Notes: a model not told the origin generated them from the letters alone. A stretch of 64,000 nucleotides of DNA from Acholoe squamosa (GCA_949317995.1 OX439040.1:29428030-29492029); one strand, 5' to 3'; counted from the stretch's first letter, positions 10,401-22,722 are shown. A program made the numbers and translations.

Positions 10401-10435
10401 GGTACCAACATACAGAATTCCTACCCCATACACCG
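7415..10435. repeat. 3-kb minisatellite, unit about 34 bp
   Basis: The unit reads AATTCCTGCCCCTACCATGG then CAGCAGTATACATA. About 60 units run to 9540 and about 20 more from 9722. The middle (8600-9340) is the most homogeneous, and both edges are diverged with AACCATGG and ACATGG variants. At 34 bp, not a multiple of three, the unit cycles the frame, so the many 60-130-codon frames here are repeat artefacts on both strands. Each unit carries CCATGG-type and GTATAC palindromes. Confidence 0.95.
9541..9721. other. Unique interruption of the minisatellite
   Basis: About 180 bases unrelated to the repeat unit split the array in two. The array resumes with the diverged edge-type units (ACATGGCAGCAGCATAC) on both sides, which suggests an insertion or the fusion of two arrays. 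No TIR or target duplication was identified. Confidence 0.6.
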
Positions 10436-10960
10436 GCTCATACCCCTTAATGTCAGAAAGACAGAGAGAAGGCATTCCCAAATTATACGTCACACTTTTG
10501 TATATAGGCCTACTGTATGGATCATCACATACTACTAGACCCCTACTGGTGCTTATTTAAGAGCAGCGATTCTTCAAGGACCAGGCACCTACATGGAGGA
10601 AGCGGGATGCATTAACAACCAATGAGAAACTTCCCTGAATTCACTGCAGGACACTGTAGGATGCATAATTTGCGTAAAAACGTGTACCCATCATAACGGT
10701 ACTGTCTGTTTTCAATACTTATCGCATAAGGTATCAGATCAATCAATGGCGTCTCCACTGGATCACCTGAAACCTCAATCGGTCTAGATAAAGGCCAGGC
10801 CAACATGGGCGCTACTTTGTCTGGTTTTAATCCCCCATGCATGCATTGTCTACCTTCCCTCCCGGGCCTTCCCTCCACCCGATCCCGCACCACCCCCTCC
10901 TACCTCCCAGCACTCCTTCGTTCAGCTTATCACGTCCTCGTTGAATAACGCGAGATCTAA
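10436..10960. other. No feature recognised
   Basis: Mixed-composition single-copy-looking sequence; no splice-bounded open frame or repeat identified. Confidence 0.45.
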
Positions 10961-11429
10961 AGGTCTCAGTGAAGGAAATCCCGCAGAAAACCGGAAGTCA
11001 TATACGATTGTGGTCAGAAGTGAATACTGCAGGCACACTGAATGGTCAATAACCATGTTGAAAATAATGCCAATAAATATAAAACCACTACACATGTTGT
11101 TGAACATTTGCTGCTTTGGATAAAATACCAGGAGGGCATTTCTCAAAGTGCTTACCCATTTTTTCAAAGGTTAGATTGGAAATAGTGAATCTACATTTTA
11201 TTCAGTGCAGATTTAGGCAGAATCAGGGTGTTTTTACGCGATAGTCCAGTGCTCAAAATTTTCGTGGTCAATTCATATTTTAAGTCAGCCTATATTATGA
11301 AGGAAAGATGTATCTATTAATTCTGGGGTGATTTTTAGAAAATGAACATGTTCCAATGGGTGCTATCGCGTTTCGCGCTACATTAAATTATAGTGCGGAA
11401 CCAATTCCTTCTGTGAGACCTAAAGGCAT
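10961..11429. repeat. 469-bp repeat, copy 1, with 17-bp terminal inverted repeats
   Basis: Starts AGGTCTCAGTGAAGGAA and ends TTCCTTCTGTGAGACCT (plus AAAGGCAT), so each copy has its own TIR. It is identical by eye to copy 2 at 12338-12806, offset 1377. No credible gene inside: the 81-codon minus frame appears in both copies only because they are identical. No TG...CA ends, so this is not an ordinary LTR. Confidence 0.85.
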
Positions 11430-12337
11430 ACATGGGGGATTAGCATGAAGAAGGAAAAAACCCTTCAAATCAGTTCTTTTCTATATTAATTATTTAGAGA
11501 AGGATTGGTTTTGCCAAATTCTATGGAAAATATGTTCATAGGTCTCTAAAATGTGTCCAAAATCAAGGAAAAATCATGTTTATATTGCTGTCGGAGTGGT
11601 CTGCAGGCCGCGCTGCAGGTTCATTTCAGTCTAGGCCCACTGGCATAGTGCAGATTATTTTGATAGGCCCGATTTATTTTTTACCTTATTCTTAACAGGG
11701 TATGCATATCATATCTGTGTAGTATTGGCCACTTGCAGCTAGTCTAGGTAGTACAGAGAGGGGTTATTTTTGCGCTTTGACATATCATCTGTATTAGTTA
11801 AGTTAGGCACTGACACCGCAAATGGTATATCTACCGCTTCAAGGAAACTATCCAGGGTATAATATTTTGGGACATTTCTTTGAAATCATCTAGAAATGTA
11901 GTATTATATAACCCAGTATCCATGTTATGTACTCTCACAAATCTTCCCAGGCATAGCATGTGAATATTGTGTACTTTTTGCAGTGATTTTTATGTATTTT
12001 TCTACAATTTTTCATAATTTGTCAATTATATCCACAGTAAACTACAACAAGGACACTTATACCATATAGAGCAAGATCAAAAGAATATCCATGCCAAATT
12101 TGATGGTCCTAGAGGCACTGCTTGTCATGAAAATGACTCAAAGATGAAGAGGGCGGTGTCCTCGGACAGAGACATAGAAATCAGGCTGATTTTGGGTATA
12201 ACTTGGCCCGAAAGGCACCCTATATCATGAGATAGAGTGGTCCAAGGAGCATAAAACCTAGGGGCCTGTGTAAAAACATCTATTGGATTATAAAAATCTC
12301 AATTATAGACAAGACATGCACACAGCCCATTAATAGT
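11430..12337. other. Spacer between the two 469-bp repeats
   Basis: 908 AT-rich bases without coding signal. Either the interior of a composite element or the unique part of a 1377-bp tandem duplication. Confidence 0.5.
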
Positions 12338-12806
12338 AGGTCTCAGTGAAGGAAATCCCGCAGAAAACCGGAAGTCATATACGATTGTGGTCAGAAGTGA
12401 ATACTGCAGGCACACTGAATGGTCAATAACCATGTTGAAAATAATGCCAATAAATATAAAACCACTACACATGTTGTTGAACATTTGCTGCTTTGGATAA
12501 AATACCAGGAGGGCATTTCTCAAAGTGCTTACCCATTTTTTCAAAGGTTAGATTGGAAATAGTGAATCTACATTTTATTCAGTGCAGATTTAGGCAGAAT
12601 CAGGGTGTTTTTACGCGATAGTCCAGTGCTCAAAATTTTCGTGGTCAATTCATATTTTAAGTCAGCCTATATTATGAAGGAAAGATGTATCTATTAATTC
12701 TGGGGTGATTTTTAGAAAATGAACATGTTCCAATGGGTGCTATCGCGTTTCGCGCTACATTAAATTATAGTGCGGAACCAATTCCTTCTGTGAGACCTAA
12801 AGGCAT
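12338..12806. repeat. 469-bp repeat, copy 2
   Basis: Same sequence as 10961-11429, ending at the same AAAGGCAT. I found no difference on reading, which implies a very recent duplication or gene conversion. Confidence 0.85.
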
Positions 12807-14107
12807 CCCCTGGCTGTCAGTAGCATTCTACTTCCGTTTCCACCCATACCGTTGCTGGTCCCCTTGTTTCCAAAGACTAATTGCACCTCCTGCATCTTTG
12901 TTATATTGTATTTCGCTGGATCCATAAGTGGTATTTAACTGGTCTCTTGGTTTCCTTGGCGTTTCTACTTTGTTTTCTGCAGAAACCTCGTTGCCTGAGT
13001 CGTGTACATTACCCCTAATTGCAGACGGGGCTTGATGGTTCAGTGTCATGTTGCTGGTGTGATTGCCTGGAGGCAGAACTCACGAATGTTCCTACCCTGA
13101 ATGGTTTCTGGCACACACAAAGCTTGTTATGTATGAAGGCAGAGGGGCAGCGATTGGCCTGGAAATGATCATTTCAAAGAGCTACACAGTGGTACAGATT
13201 GCCATGCTATCCTTGTATGTATAAATCACAATGCGTTGTTATATCTCAGCATCACTCTGCACCTTGTTATACCCTATCCCATGCATGTCTGCCCACATCA
13301 TTGTTATAGTAAATACCACCATTAACGTCCCTTTATCAGTGCACACCTCCTGTGGGGGTCACACTCACAAGTCATAACCATTAATCACCATAGTGCTCCA
13401 TTAACCCTCCCCCAACCAATCTCACAGCACATGTAATGCACAGTCTATGGCAGATTTTTGTAAAGAAATGCCTGTCCATTTGTCCGCTACCACAAGGTAT
13501 TGGAGTGAATATTTCACCAATTGCTTCCCTACAACCCAGCATCCCTGGTATTTACTGCAACGATATCTAGGCCAAGGTGGATCTACATTCGTGAATGTCC
13601 TTTGCAGAATGACACTTTGACATGTCAAAGTCCAGACAAAGGAAAAAAAAGGTCCTTTCACAAAGCTATTAGGGAAAACTTTTCTTCCACTTATGCTCTT
13701 CTTTGAGAAGGTGGCTAACTTTAGCCAAGTGATGGATATTATGACGCCAAGATAAGCTAAGTCATTTTGGCATATTGGATATCTTGGTAGTGCCACTGGG
13801 CGCATTATGCATATTGATGCATGTGGAATCAGACAGGGAAGGCAGAATAACAGGCACGGACACTAAAGGCCCGTGACTGTCCGACCTCTCCTCTCCAAGA
13901 CAAAACACACACACACAAAAAGAAATAGAAAAGAAAAAAACAACAACTGTAGACCATCCGGATCCGTTCCAAACGAGGGCTCGTTGCTGGCTGATTTGCC
14001 GCCGCGTGAGTGCCAACGTTAACAGTGGTGATAGAGGCAATACCGACAATATGAGGCAAAATTCCCACTCATCAACATATTGCCTTTTCTCTCCAAATCC
14101 AGTCGAC
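12807..14107. other. No feature recognised
   Basis: No exon, RNA gene or transposon end identified. A short CA-rich run lies near 13905-13920. Open frames of 60-134 codons lack splice or composition support. Confidence 0.4.
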
Positions 14108-14582
14108 ATATGTCCCGGGGGCGGGGGGCCACTCTCAGATTTATAGATGCCATGTGCGTACATCACCTTGACTCTGGTACTCCTTTTAGGGGGGTAGAAT
14201 TTACCAAAAATACCCCCCTTTTAGCGGGATCCCACCAAAAATTTGTAAGAAATCATACCCTATTTTGACAGGACCCCCTCTTCATTTACAAAAATGATAC
14301 CCCTTTTGGCATGTTGCCCTTTCAAATGTTGAGGAAAGGAAGTAGGTGAGCTGTGGAAAATCAACATAATGTGCCCTCTTTTCACTTGAAGTTTTTGAAA
14401 AATTGATTTGTTATTTTAGGTCTAAAAACATACCCCTTTTTGCCCAAAATACCCAAAAATGTACCCCTATCAATGGATCGGGCAGGACCCGCCCCCAAAC
14501 TCAAAAAGGTACCCCTTTCCCTCTAGTTTTTGTACGCACATGGTTACTATAGATCATATAGGAAGTGCCCCCCGGGACATAT
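14108..14582. mobile_element. Non-autonomous TIR element (ATATGTCCCGGGGG ends)
   Basis: The left end ATATGTCCCGGGGGCGGG...CCATGTGCGTAC (14108-14160) is inverted at 14532-14582 as GTACGCACATGG...GTGCCCCCCGGGACATAT. TIRs are about 50 bases with mismatches. The interior is full of TACCCCTTTT and its variants. The ends resemble those of the element at 33635-33950. No transposase. Confidence 0.7.
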
Positions 14583-14894
14583 ATATAGCGTTTGATTACA
14601 GAGTTTGTCTGAAGAAAACCAAAGAATCACCCAGTTATTTTCTTCAAAATGTAGGACATTGCACGGGACATAACATTGGCATCCCTGCACATTATGAGAG
14701 GTGTCCATGTACACTAAACCTTACAGTGCATCTAAAACAAATCAGGACTAACGTAGAAAAAATTCTGCCTATTTATAAATAGAAATTACCTCTTTAAAGA
14801 AAAATAGAATGATTTTTGAACCAGTGTTCAGGAGTAGAAGGCCTAAATTGGAACCTTATCTTATCTTTTATCTCCGATCTTCTCAAAACTACTC

Positions 14895-14948
14895 CAGGAG
14901 GGCATTTCAAAACCATAGCTATAGATATTATTTTGAAATGCCCTGCAG
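14895..14948. repeat. Short conserved hairpin, copy 1
   Basis: GGGCATTTCAAAA and TTTTGAAATGCCC form 13-bp arms around about 18 bases. Almost the same 54 bases occur at 38854-38907, one base different in the part read. Both lie near members of the 15171-type TIR family. Confidence 0.65.
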
Positions 14949-15170
14949 ACTGACCATCAACTGGGCCAACTTTCTCTATGAATGATTGGCCATTGGGACA
15001 TTTATACCCATATAGACTTGCGAGATTCAAGTTGATTGTTAACATTGACACCATTATGCAAGCGGGTAAATTTATAGGTCCTATATAAACTCAACCCTAG
15101 GTCGCACGTGTGGAGACCGTCCCCACAGGGGACGGTGATATTGGCAGATTCGGCGAGGCTCTATACCTCT

Positions 15171-17136
15171 GGACCTTGTTTCAATAGTCTCTACGACAGG
15201 TTCAGGCCCCTACGACTTGAGAAGGGCCAAATATTAGCAGGTGATCTTAGGAATTTAGTGTCTGTGTCTAAATAGCAGGTGACATGTCTGCCTGATCGTA
15301 CTGCCTGCTGACTAAATAGCCACCACAGCACTGGCTCAATAAGGGATCCTGGTATGACAGCCCTCTCTGTGAATAATTCGTCAGTGGTCTTAGCTGCTGC
15401 TATGTGCACACTTTTGCTCAAATGCACCCTATCTGCACAGAAAAAAATAAGTTCCAAATGTTAGTCATATACGAGTCAAATTGTCTAACTTTCTAGCAAT
15501 AGTTAGTCAAAACACCGTCTTTAAACGTCCCTCTTTTTCTTAGTCGAATATGACTAACCATTAGACAAAGTGGCCAAATCGCCTTGGCTTGCCTGATTTT
15601 GACTAGGATTCCTTGGTTGTTTTGACTAAGTACACTTCTTGATATTTTTACTTCAATTCAACTGGTGATTGTGTTAAGCTCTATATAGGATTCACACATG
15701 ACAGATCAGAGTCTCCTCATTGAGGAATCATTTGAAATGCCTCACACCATATTCATTTAGAACCCCTGAGCCAAAGTACTCTGGGTTTCCAACAAGGAAA
15801 CAAATTCAAATATGGATATTGTATTTATCTAGAATACCACAGAATAGGTGTTCCTCTCTGACTACCTATTTCATTTGACAAGGCATCAACCTATTTGGTA
15901 CATTTTGCCAAGTGTAATGTTAGATTGAATTTTGAAAGCCTCAAATACATGTCGTTTCTGAAAAATCATCATAGTTTTGACATCCATGGAGCTATTCATT
16001 GTACCCACCCATCAGAAAAATCCTGTTTAAAACCACAGTGCCATCTGGTGTGTAAAGGTAACACCATGTGTCTATCCCTTAGTCAAATTCACTAACGGAC
16101 CTTGGTCACAATGACTAAGATCTCTTAGTGAAAGTGACTAAGATATGTTAGCTTGCCTGAAACTCCCAGCAGATACCCTGTTCAAGATAGTGTTCGGAGA
16201 GTGAAACTGATCTGGGTAGTCAATATGACTAAGAAAACTTAGACCTCCTTGGTCATTTGTTAGTCATAAGTACTAAGTAAGATTAATAAGTCACTTTGAC
16301 TAAGTTTTCTTAGGTACGTTTTTTTGTGTGTGTGCTCTTTCATTAGTAACCATATATGTACTCTATATAATAGACTGATCACCAAAATGCCCTGACCTCA
16401 GGCCACTCATAGAGGTCGATGGGCCTTGATATAATCATAGCATGGTGTTACAGGGAAAGTGGAGGAACCTGCTGCCTAATGGGAGTGTCTGGAATTATCT
16501 TAAAATGAGATTTTCCCACCAGAGTTCATGTAAAGGTATATTACAAGAAATTTAGCTCAACACAATATAGAATCAATCAATTCCTATGTAAATTATCCCT
16601 GGCCTCCATGATCCTCTGAGAGATTGTTGGATGATGACATCTATGCATTTTTTTTATCTATGCACCAATTCTACAAGATTGATCAAGTGTCCTGTATATT
16701 ATATGTGAGCTCCTTGTATATTATATATGTGGGCTCCTAGAAAAGAGGCAATATGCAGAATCATGATCTTTGACCTTCTTTAAAACTATGATCCCTTTCC
16801 ATGTCAATTTTGTGTGCCCTTGTACCCAGGTGGGATCCCCTATATAATATGGAAACTACAGCCCTATGCACATTAGGACATTGGAGTGCAAACCAGACCA
16901 CAAGGGATGTATTACTGGTCACTATGTAGCCATTAGTGTGTGTTGCCTGGTCCCTACAACTGGGAGGTATGACTTCATAGTGATGTATATATAAAGCCAG
17001 CAGTTGAATATATAGCAGCTCCTATTTTCAGGCCTCTACTGTAGCTCACTATGTAGTCACTGCTATGGAGCCATTTCTTATACCTCCTACTACGACTTGA
17101 GGGTGTCCTATCGTGGAAACTATTGAAATAAGGTCC
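15171..17136. mobile_element. TIR element, family A copy 1 (GGACCTTGTTTCAATAG ends), with nested insert
   Basis: Left end GGACCTTGTTTCAATAGTCT; right end inverted, CTATTGAAATAAGGTCC (17120-17136). Further shared sequence includes CTACGACTTGAG near both ends. Related copies are at 35371-36619 and 36859-38805. No transposase frame, so non-autonomous. The copy at 35371 lacks the block 15437-16334, marking that block as a later insertion. Confidence 0.75.
15437..16334. mobile_element. Nested insert packed with TTAGTCA/TGACTAA words
   Basis: Begins GCACAGAAAAAAATAAG and ends GTACGTTTTTTTGTGTGTG, giving weak TIRs. The inside carries more than a dozen TAGTCA or TGACTA words, many paired as short palindromes (for example TTAGTCATAT, TAGTCAATATGACTAAG). 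The family A copy at 35371 reads straight across this site (near 35625-35650), which supports an insertion. Confidence 0.6.
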
Positions 17137-17264
17137 TGAGACCTACTATGATCACACATGGATAAATAGCCTAGATCACCACTCGTTCAGGTGAATATCT
17201 ACATTTCGGACACTCAATCTACAGTTTTCTGGGCCTAGGGTTTTGAAAATTACATGATGTTGTC

Positions 17265-19366
17265 AAGGATAGTATAGGTTCCCTAGGATGTGTTACTGAA
17301 GGCATATTCTATGGGAAGAGTGTAACAGGCCACCCCCCTCTACCCCCCCCTTAAAAGTAGGCTGCTTTGGGTGTTCAGTGTTGATTGCATTGCTCTGCCT
17401 ATCCAACATACTGCCTATCCCTTGTCTACCTATCACTCATACTGCCTTGAATTCAAAGCACCCTGAGTTAAGTAAGTCTATCCCCAAAAGGCATATAGGC
17501 TAAAGCTGACTCCTCACCTTAACTAATCCTCTCGGTGCCTACTTCCCTTAGTCTACCTATCCTCAATCTGCCAATCATTCAGTTTACCTATCCCTCATGG
17601 TGACTATCCCTTAGGCCCCCATGTCTACTCTACATTGTTCATCTGAGCCCTAATGGTTAACAGTGCATTTCCTATTGTGTCTCCTATTTTAAGTCAACAG
17701 GTCTACCTTAATGATACCTATCATAAAGCCTGCCTATCCTTCATGGTGCATATCCCCCAGCCTGCATATCACTCATACTTACTTTACATAATCCTCAGCC
17801 TCTTGAATTACCATGCTTATCTGTATATGCCTCACCATGCTTATCATTATGCTAGCTTTCTATCCAACTTGCTTCACATCCCTCTTGATGTCTATTCCTC
17901 TCTTCCTATCCCCCATGCTGCATATCACTCATGCTATACCACTTGGCAAAAAATTTTTTCTTTTAAGGTTAAAAAAGTTCTCTCTAGGTTTATAAATTGA
18001 TCAAATGTTTGTTTAAAACATGCACTAAAAAACCCTTTTGATGTTATATCAAAAGTTTTTACATTAGGTAAAAAACAGAAACAAACATTAAAAAACATTA
18101 AACAGTTTTTAAATGTACATATTTTCAACTCAAAAAAACATTTTTGCACATATTACAAAAATTGTAAATGTTTTATTTCAGCTTAAAAAACGTTTTTTAA
18201 TGTATAATAAACCTAGCATAAAATGTTTACACAAAACATTTTTTAACATTGAAAACACAAACATTGAAAACTGGTTTAAAAACATGTTTTCAACATTTTA
18301 CCAACAGTTTTACCCAAACCTCAAGGAAAACATTGAAAAAAACATTTTTTGCCAAGTGGGATATATACCATGAAGGATAGGCAACCTGAAGGATAGGTAA
18401 ACTGAAGGATATATAGTAAGGATGAGAGGTAATGTATGGCTGAGGTAGACTGTTGGATTGATACCTTAGGGGATAGGTTGACTTAGATTTGGTCATCATG
18501 ATGAAGATTGGTCGTGATGGCCAGGAAAACTATAAAGTGAGCATGAGGGATAGGACCTACATTCAAAAGGATGGGCAACAAGGGAGATATGTAGAATGTG
18601 TAATGAACAGTTTAAGAGATAGGCATGGAGAGTACCTTGTAAGGTGAGCATTATTTAAATGAAACATGGATGCTACGTAATATGACAGAAGTCAAACATG
18701 AGGGACGTGCAGAATTGGGGGATAGTCACCATGAGAGATAGGTAAAATGAATGATAGGCAGACTGAGGATAGGTACACTAATGGAATGTACAGATAAAGC
18801 TAGGTACAAAGCTAAGAGGTAAACTTTGATCTTTTAATCCTTTTGAGGGAAAACCTGATTAAACTCTAGATTTCAAGAGAGCGGTATTATGAGTGGTAGG
18901 TAGTCTAAGGGATAGGCAGTATGTGTGATAGGCAGAACCATGCACAGGCAGTAGTTGTCAGGTTGAGAGATAGGAAGACATTGGGATATGTAGATTGAGG
19001 TTCTGACTTTGATTAGAATGTTGCATTTATAAAAAGTCCCAATAACTTTCAATATTACTTTTGTACGTCTTTTAAAATATTCTCATCATCAAACCTTATT
19101 TTTAGGTACTTTCAGTCAATTTCTGAGAATCAAGATCACAAATTTTGGATACCGCAGGATCTTTTGGTATAGGTGGTACCTTGTTTGCATTTAATATCAG
19201 TCTGATAAAGATTCCTTTCATCTCCATTTAAACCCCCTTATCTTACATAGGACTCAATACTGAACATGAAAGGGAGCCTACTTTTAAGGGGGGTGGGTAG
19301 AGGGGGGTGGTCTGTACTATAGGACTCTATGAAGTAACATATCCTAGGGGAACCTATACCATCCTT
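17265..19366. mobile_element. Large inverted-repeat element with CTATCC / GGATAG word arrays
   Basis: The left end AGGATAGTATAGGTTCCCTAGG (17266 on) matches the inverted right end CCTAGGGGAACCTATACCATCCT. Further in, CCACCCCCCTCTACCC...CTTTTAAAAGTAGGCT-type sequence at 17331-17363 mirrors 19268-19305. TIRs are about 100 bases. CCTATCC words fill the left half (17395-17935) and GGATAG words the right half (18365-18960). A separate element is nested at the centre. No coding signal. Confidence 0.7.
17939..18359. mobile_element. Nested TIR element with AAACATT / AATGTTT words
   Basis: Ends are CCACTTGGCAAAAAA and TTTTTTGCCAAGTGG. The interior is AT-rich and repeats AAAACATT, AATGTTTT and related words in both directions about 20 times. 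It sits at the midpoint of the larger inverted-repeat element. Confidence 0.7.
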
Positions 19367-19373
19367 TATATAA

Positions 19374-19910
19374 GGGTCAAAAAAGCTCTGGAAAGTAGAA
19401 GACATTTTTCTTCGCACTCCCCTGACCTTAATATGACCTTCCCTGACCTGAAAATCAACACAGAAGATCTTTGGGGTACAGCTGACCTTCTCATATTTTC
19501 ATATTGTGCAAGTTCAGTGCCATTTCTATACACAGGACAACACTGATAGAGGTAGTATGTGCACAGAAAGGTACTACGAAGTGCAGTCTTTACCTGTGTG
19601 CTTGGTCTAGACAGTATAATTACCCATCATGTCAATTTCATTCTAGCCTGCAACAGCCAATCATGGGCTGATTATGATTGCTGTACAGATACTTACAACT
19701 ATCATTGATCGGTTGTTCATATCAGTTGTATATTTCAATCCAGTGGAATACTGGCACTTCTGGCCGTAACTCTCAGCCCGTCCCACTGAGAGTACATCCG
19801 TAACTAGTAGTAGGGGGCGTGCTGGTTTGTCATCAAACCGACCCACATCATATACTTTTACCCAAGCTGGAGCAAGCCACGATTCATGCCCTGTTCCCCA
19901 CACGGAGAAT
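19374..19910. repeat. Dispersed repeat R, copy 1
   Basis: GTCAAAAAAGCTCTGGAAAG onward aligns with 53146-53496 and, after a 660-bp insert, with 54161-54260 (GACACTTCTGGCTGTAACTC against GGCACTTCTGGCCGTAACTC). No gene seen. Confidence 0.6.
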
Positions 19911-21590
19911 TCTAATCCAAGGATTTGAAATATTTGATCATTCTATGAGCAATAAAAGGCACTAAATGAGACTACTTTCTGAGCAAAACTGGTCCACAGA
20001 AACCAGCTTCATCTTGATGTAACTTGTTAAGATAAACATACCTGGAGGCCTACCGTTAGTACAGAGGAGGTGCATCTAAGTAAACAAGGAGGTGGTTCAA
20101 TGGCCTGCTCATCTCTACTACTACAAGGGCCCTTCCCGATATCAATAATTCTCTGATTAACGTGTCAGTCTGGGCCCCCTGATACCAGACCTTGGGTCCT
20201 GTGTTAATTGACAAAGGTATAGTGCTGAAATTCCTGAACATCTGCTCCCAATACAAGATCAATAAGGGGGTGGCACATGATGCCTCCATGTGCTTCCAAT
20301 GGGCCCAAACATACACGATGCATGCTGGCATCACTTGTACCAGCAGTAACTTCCGTAACAACCCTGCATCGTCCTCATCATCCCCCAGCCAAAACGACCG
20401 AAGGAGAGACGGAAATCATTAAGGAAGAAAGGGAAAGAAAAATAAAAGAGAAGAGAAAACAATTCTCCACACAATGGGTTCAATTAATCCAGATATCACT
20501 GGCTGTCTGCATAGAACCTCAAATTACTACAGCCCCACGTTGCTATTGTTGTGAGAGATTCATGGGGCCCGAACTAAGGCAAATACAACACTACCAAGGT
20601 GGAAAATCGGAGATGCATTCACAGATGTATCAAGGGAAGCAATATTTGAAGTAATAGAAGAGGCTGTTCCAACACAGGGAAGTAGCGTAAAGTAGGGCCG
20701 CTGGGGACTGATCATTTTATCGCATAGAGGGTAATGGCAGATCATACAACGGAGGCAGCCATTTTGTGCCTTTGATATTGCTAGGTTGTGGGGCATACCA
20801 TGTACCGTCTCAATGACATGATATTTATGCTGCCACTGACATAATGTTGCACATATTCCGACCTAGCGTGTTTAGGGTGGTGCCGAACTGTCTAGCTGAA
20901 GCTGGTAACCAACATGTGCCTTACACTGGTTTCAGGGGTCAGTTATGCAATACCTAGTGAGAATCCACTCTGTCCCACCCTTCACAATAAATGACTATTA
21001 TGACTCATTAAATACCACATGGTGGCTTGGAAATATTAATTACTGCATCAAGGGTATGGTTAGTGTAGGATATCACTCATCACACTTCCAGGTGTGGAGT
21101 TTCCACACCTCCAGGTGTGAAAAGTCACCCATGCAGAGAGTGGCCTCTTGACCCTTGAAGGTGGCAAATCTCACGAGAATGCATGTTAATTAGGCCTGAG
21201 CTGGTGGCTGCAATTAGAGCACACCTGTAGGGACTGCCTGTATGGTACAAGCCACCACCGCACAACATGCATCCTCGGTATTCTGTTCCACGGTAGTAGC
21301 CTAGATACAATAATATCAGAGACAGGAGAACATTCAAATCAATTTAAAATTTCCTTTCTTATGATATCCACTTCTCTCTGTTATCCATATTCCAAATCAA
21401 TTTTGCCTTCCTTTCTAAGTAATTCAGAAGCTGGGATCAATGCTGCTTAGATGCATGCATATGGTACCATCCCCTATTAATATACAGTGTTGCATGGCGC
21501 ATTCTTCTGAGGACAGGCCCATGGTCCTAATATATTAAGGGGACATGGCCACCAGTAGTTCTTAGTAAACATACTGAAAATATACACTTC
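19911..21590. other. No feature recognised
   Basis: No splice-bounded open frame or complete repeat identified. A short CACCTCCAGGTGTG-type palindrome lies near 21105. Confidence 0.4.
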
Positions 21591-22170
21591 CGTGATGGTG
21601 ATAACCATTGATGGGTTAGGGTCATCATTTCCTATTGATGACCTATGGTAAACATGATTAAAGACTAAGGTCATCACTTTGATGATATTTTCTGCCACCA
21701 GGGGGGGGGCTAGTATAAAACATTGGGATATACAATGTTCACTCTGTAATCTATATTGATTTTGTATCTACAATCCTCTTGGTCATCAGAGTTTATAAGA
21801 TGGATCATGTGAAAAGTATCATCAAACTGGAATCTTAATTGATCAAAAAGTTTATTTGGTCAAAATCATCAAAGGCAAAAGCGTGTTTAAAAATTGACAC
21901 ATCTTGTGTCCCTCAAACCATACTTATAACCATGGGGACTACCTAATATTCCTTATCCAAACATATAAGATTATGCCTCATCAGGGCATAAGTCAGCTGT
22001 TAGTGCCCACAATAACTGCTTGGCTGTTGGGAGGGATGGGGATAATTATGCAAATTTATGCAAAAATCTTAATTAATGACAAAGTAATCATTCACAAACT
22101 CCTCTCTGATCAGGTCAGACAGGTACTCTGTAGTGATCACCCAGAGTGATCACATGTGATCACCTAAAAT
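21590..22170. repeat. TGATGA/TCATCA and TGATCA word cluster
   Basis: About ten TGATGA/TCATCA words at 21590-21880, then TGATCA/GTGATCAC words at 22110-22165, ending in GTGATCACATGTGATCAC-like pairs. CCACCAGG followed by a G-run is at 21697, and GGGGCCCCTGGTGG near the similar cluster at 62718, so the two may share ends. Confidence 0.4.
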
Positions 22171-22213
22171 GTCATGAGGAACTCTCCCCAGACATCATCA
22201 ACACCGTCAGGTG

Positions 22214-22720
22214 CACAGAGGGACTGTTCACTTGATTGTGTCACTCCCCCTATGTATACCATACCGATCCAGGGTAGTTGGAAGGTGGAAATGTCAGTGG
22301 GACCATGTTGGTGACAGGGTATGTCAGGCCAGGGGGAAGTAGCTCAGGGGTAGAGCTTCTGCTTCGAAGTTGGAGGGTCCTGGGTTCGAGTCTCGGTTTC
22401 ACCATGACATTTTCCGCTGACCACTACATTGGTGGAGAAACCGAGTGGTCCTGACCCGTGTGAGGGGGGACTACGAGAGCTCGGTACCTGGGCCGGTATG
22501 GTATAGACAAGCACTTCGACCTGCTAGTGCTGAGGAACTTGGAAACAGGTGGCACACACAGCCGTTCCTGGGAACAGGAGCCTATACATGTTGTGTGTGA
22601 CTCAGTACGGGTACATGTGGTACTGTTCAGACTGGACTGGAGGACCAGTTCTGGGCAGATACGGTCAAAGCTGGTTGGGAGGAGTGTAGGGGTTCGTTCC
22701 CCCGTCGGGTGCACAGAGCC
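22214..22720 (+). mobile_element. tRNA-derived SINE, copy 1 (tRNA-like core 22333-22403)
   Basis: The core GGGGAAGTAGCTCAGGGGTA...GGGTTCGAGTC has a tRNA box A (TAGCTCAGGGGTAGAGC) and box B (GGGTTCGAGTC). It is preceded by about 110 bases shared with the next copy (CCATACCGATCCAGGGTAG) and followed by a body that also appears inverted at 47820-47960. The anticodon stem does not pair well, so it is not a functional tRNA. Confidence 0.75.
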
Positions 22721-22722
22721 TT

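Noticed and set aside
7512..10450. Many 60-150-codon frames in the 34-bp array
   Set aside because: Consequence of the repeat unit having few stops; the same peptides cycle through all frames.
10961..12806. LTR retrotransposon
   Set aside because: The repeats lack TG...CA ends, a primer-binding site or coding interior.
22333..22403. Functional tRNA gene
   Set aside because: Box A and B are good but the anticodon stem pairs poorly and the sequence belongs to a dispersed family.
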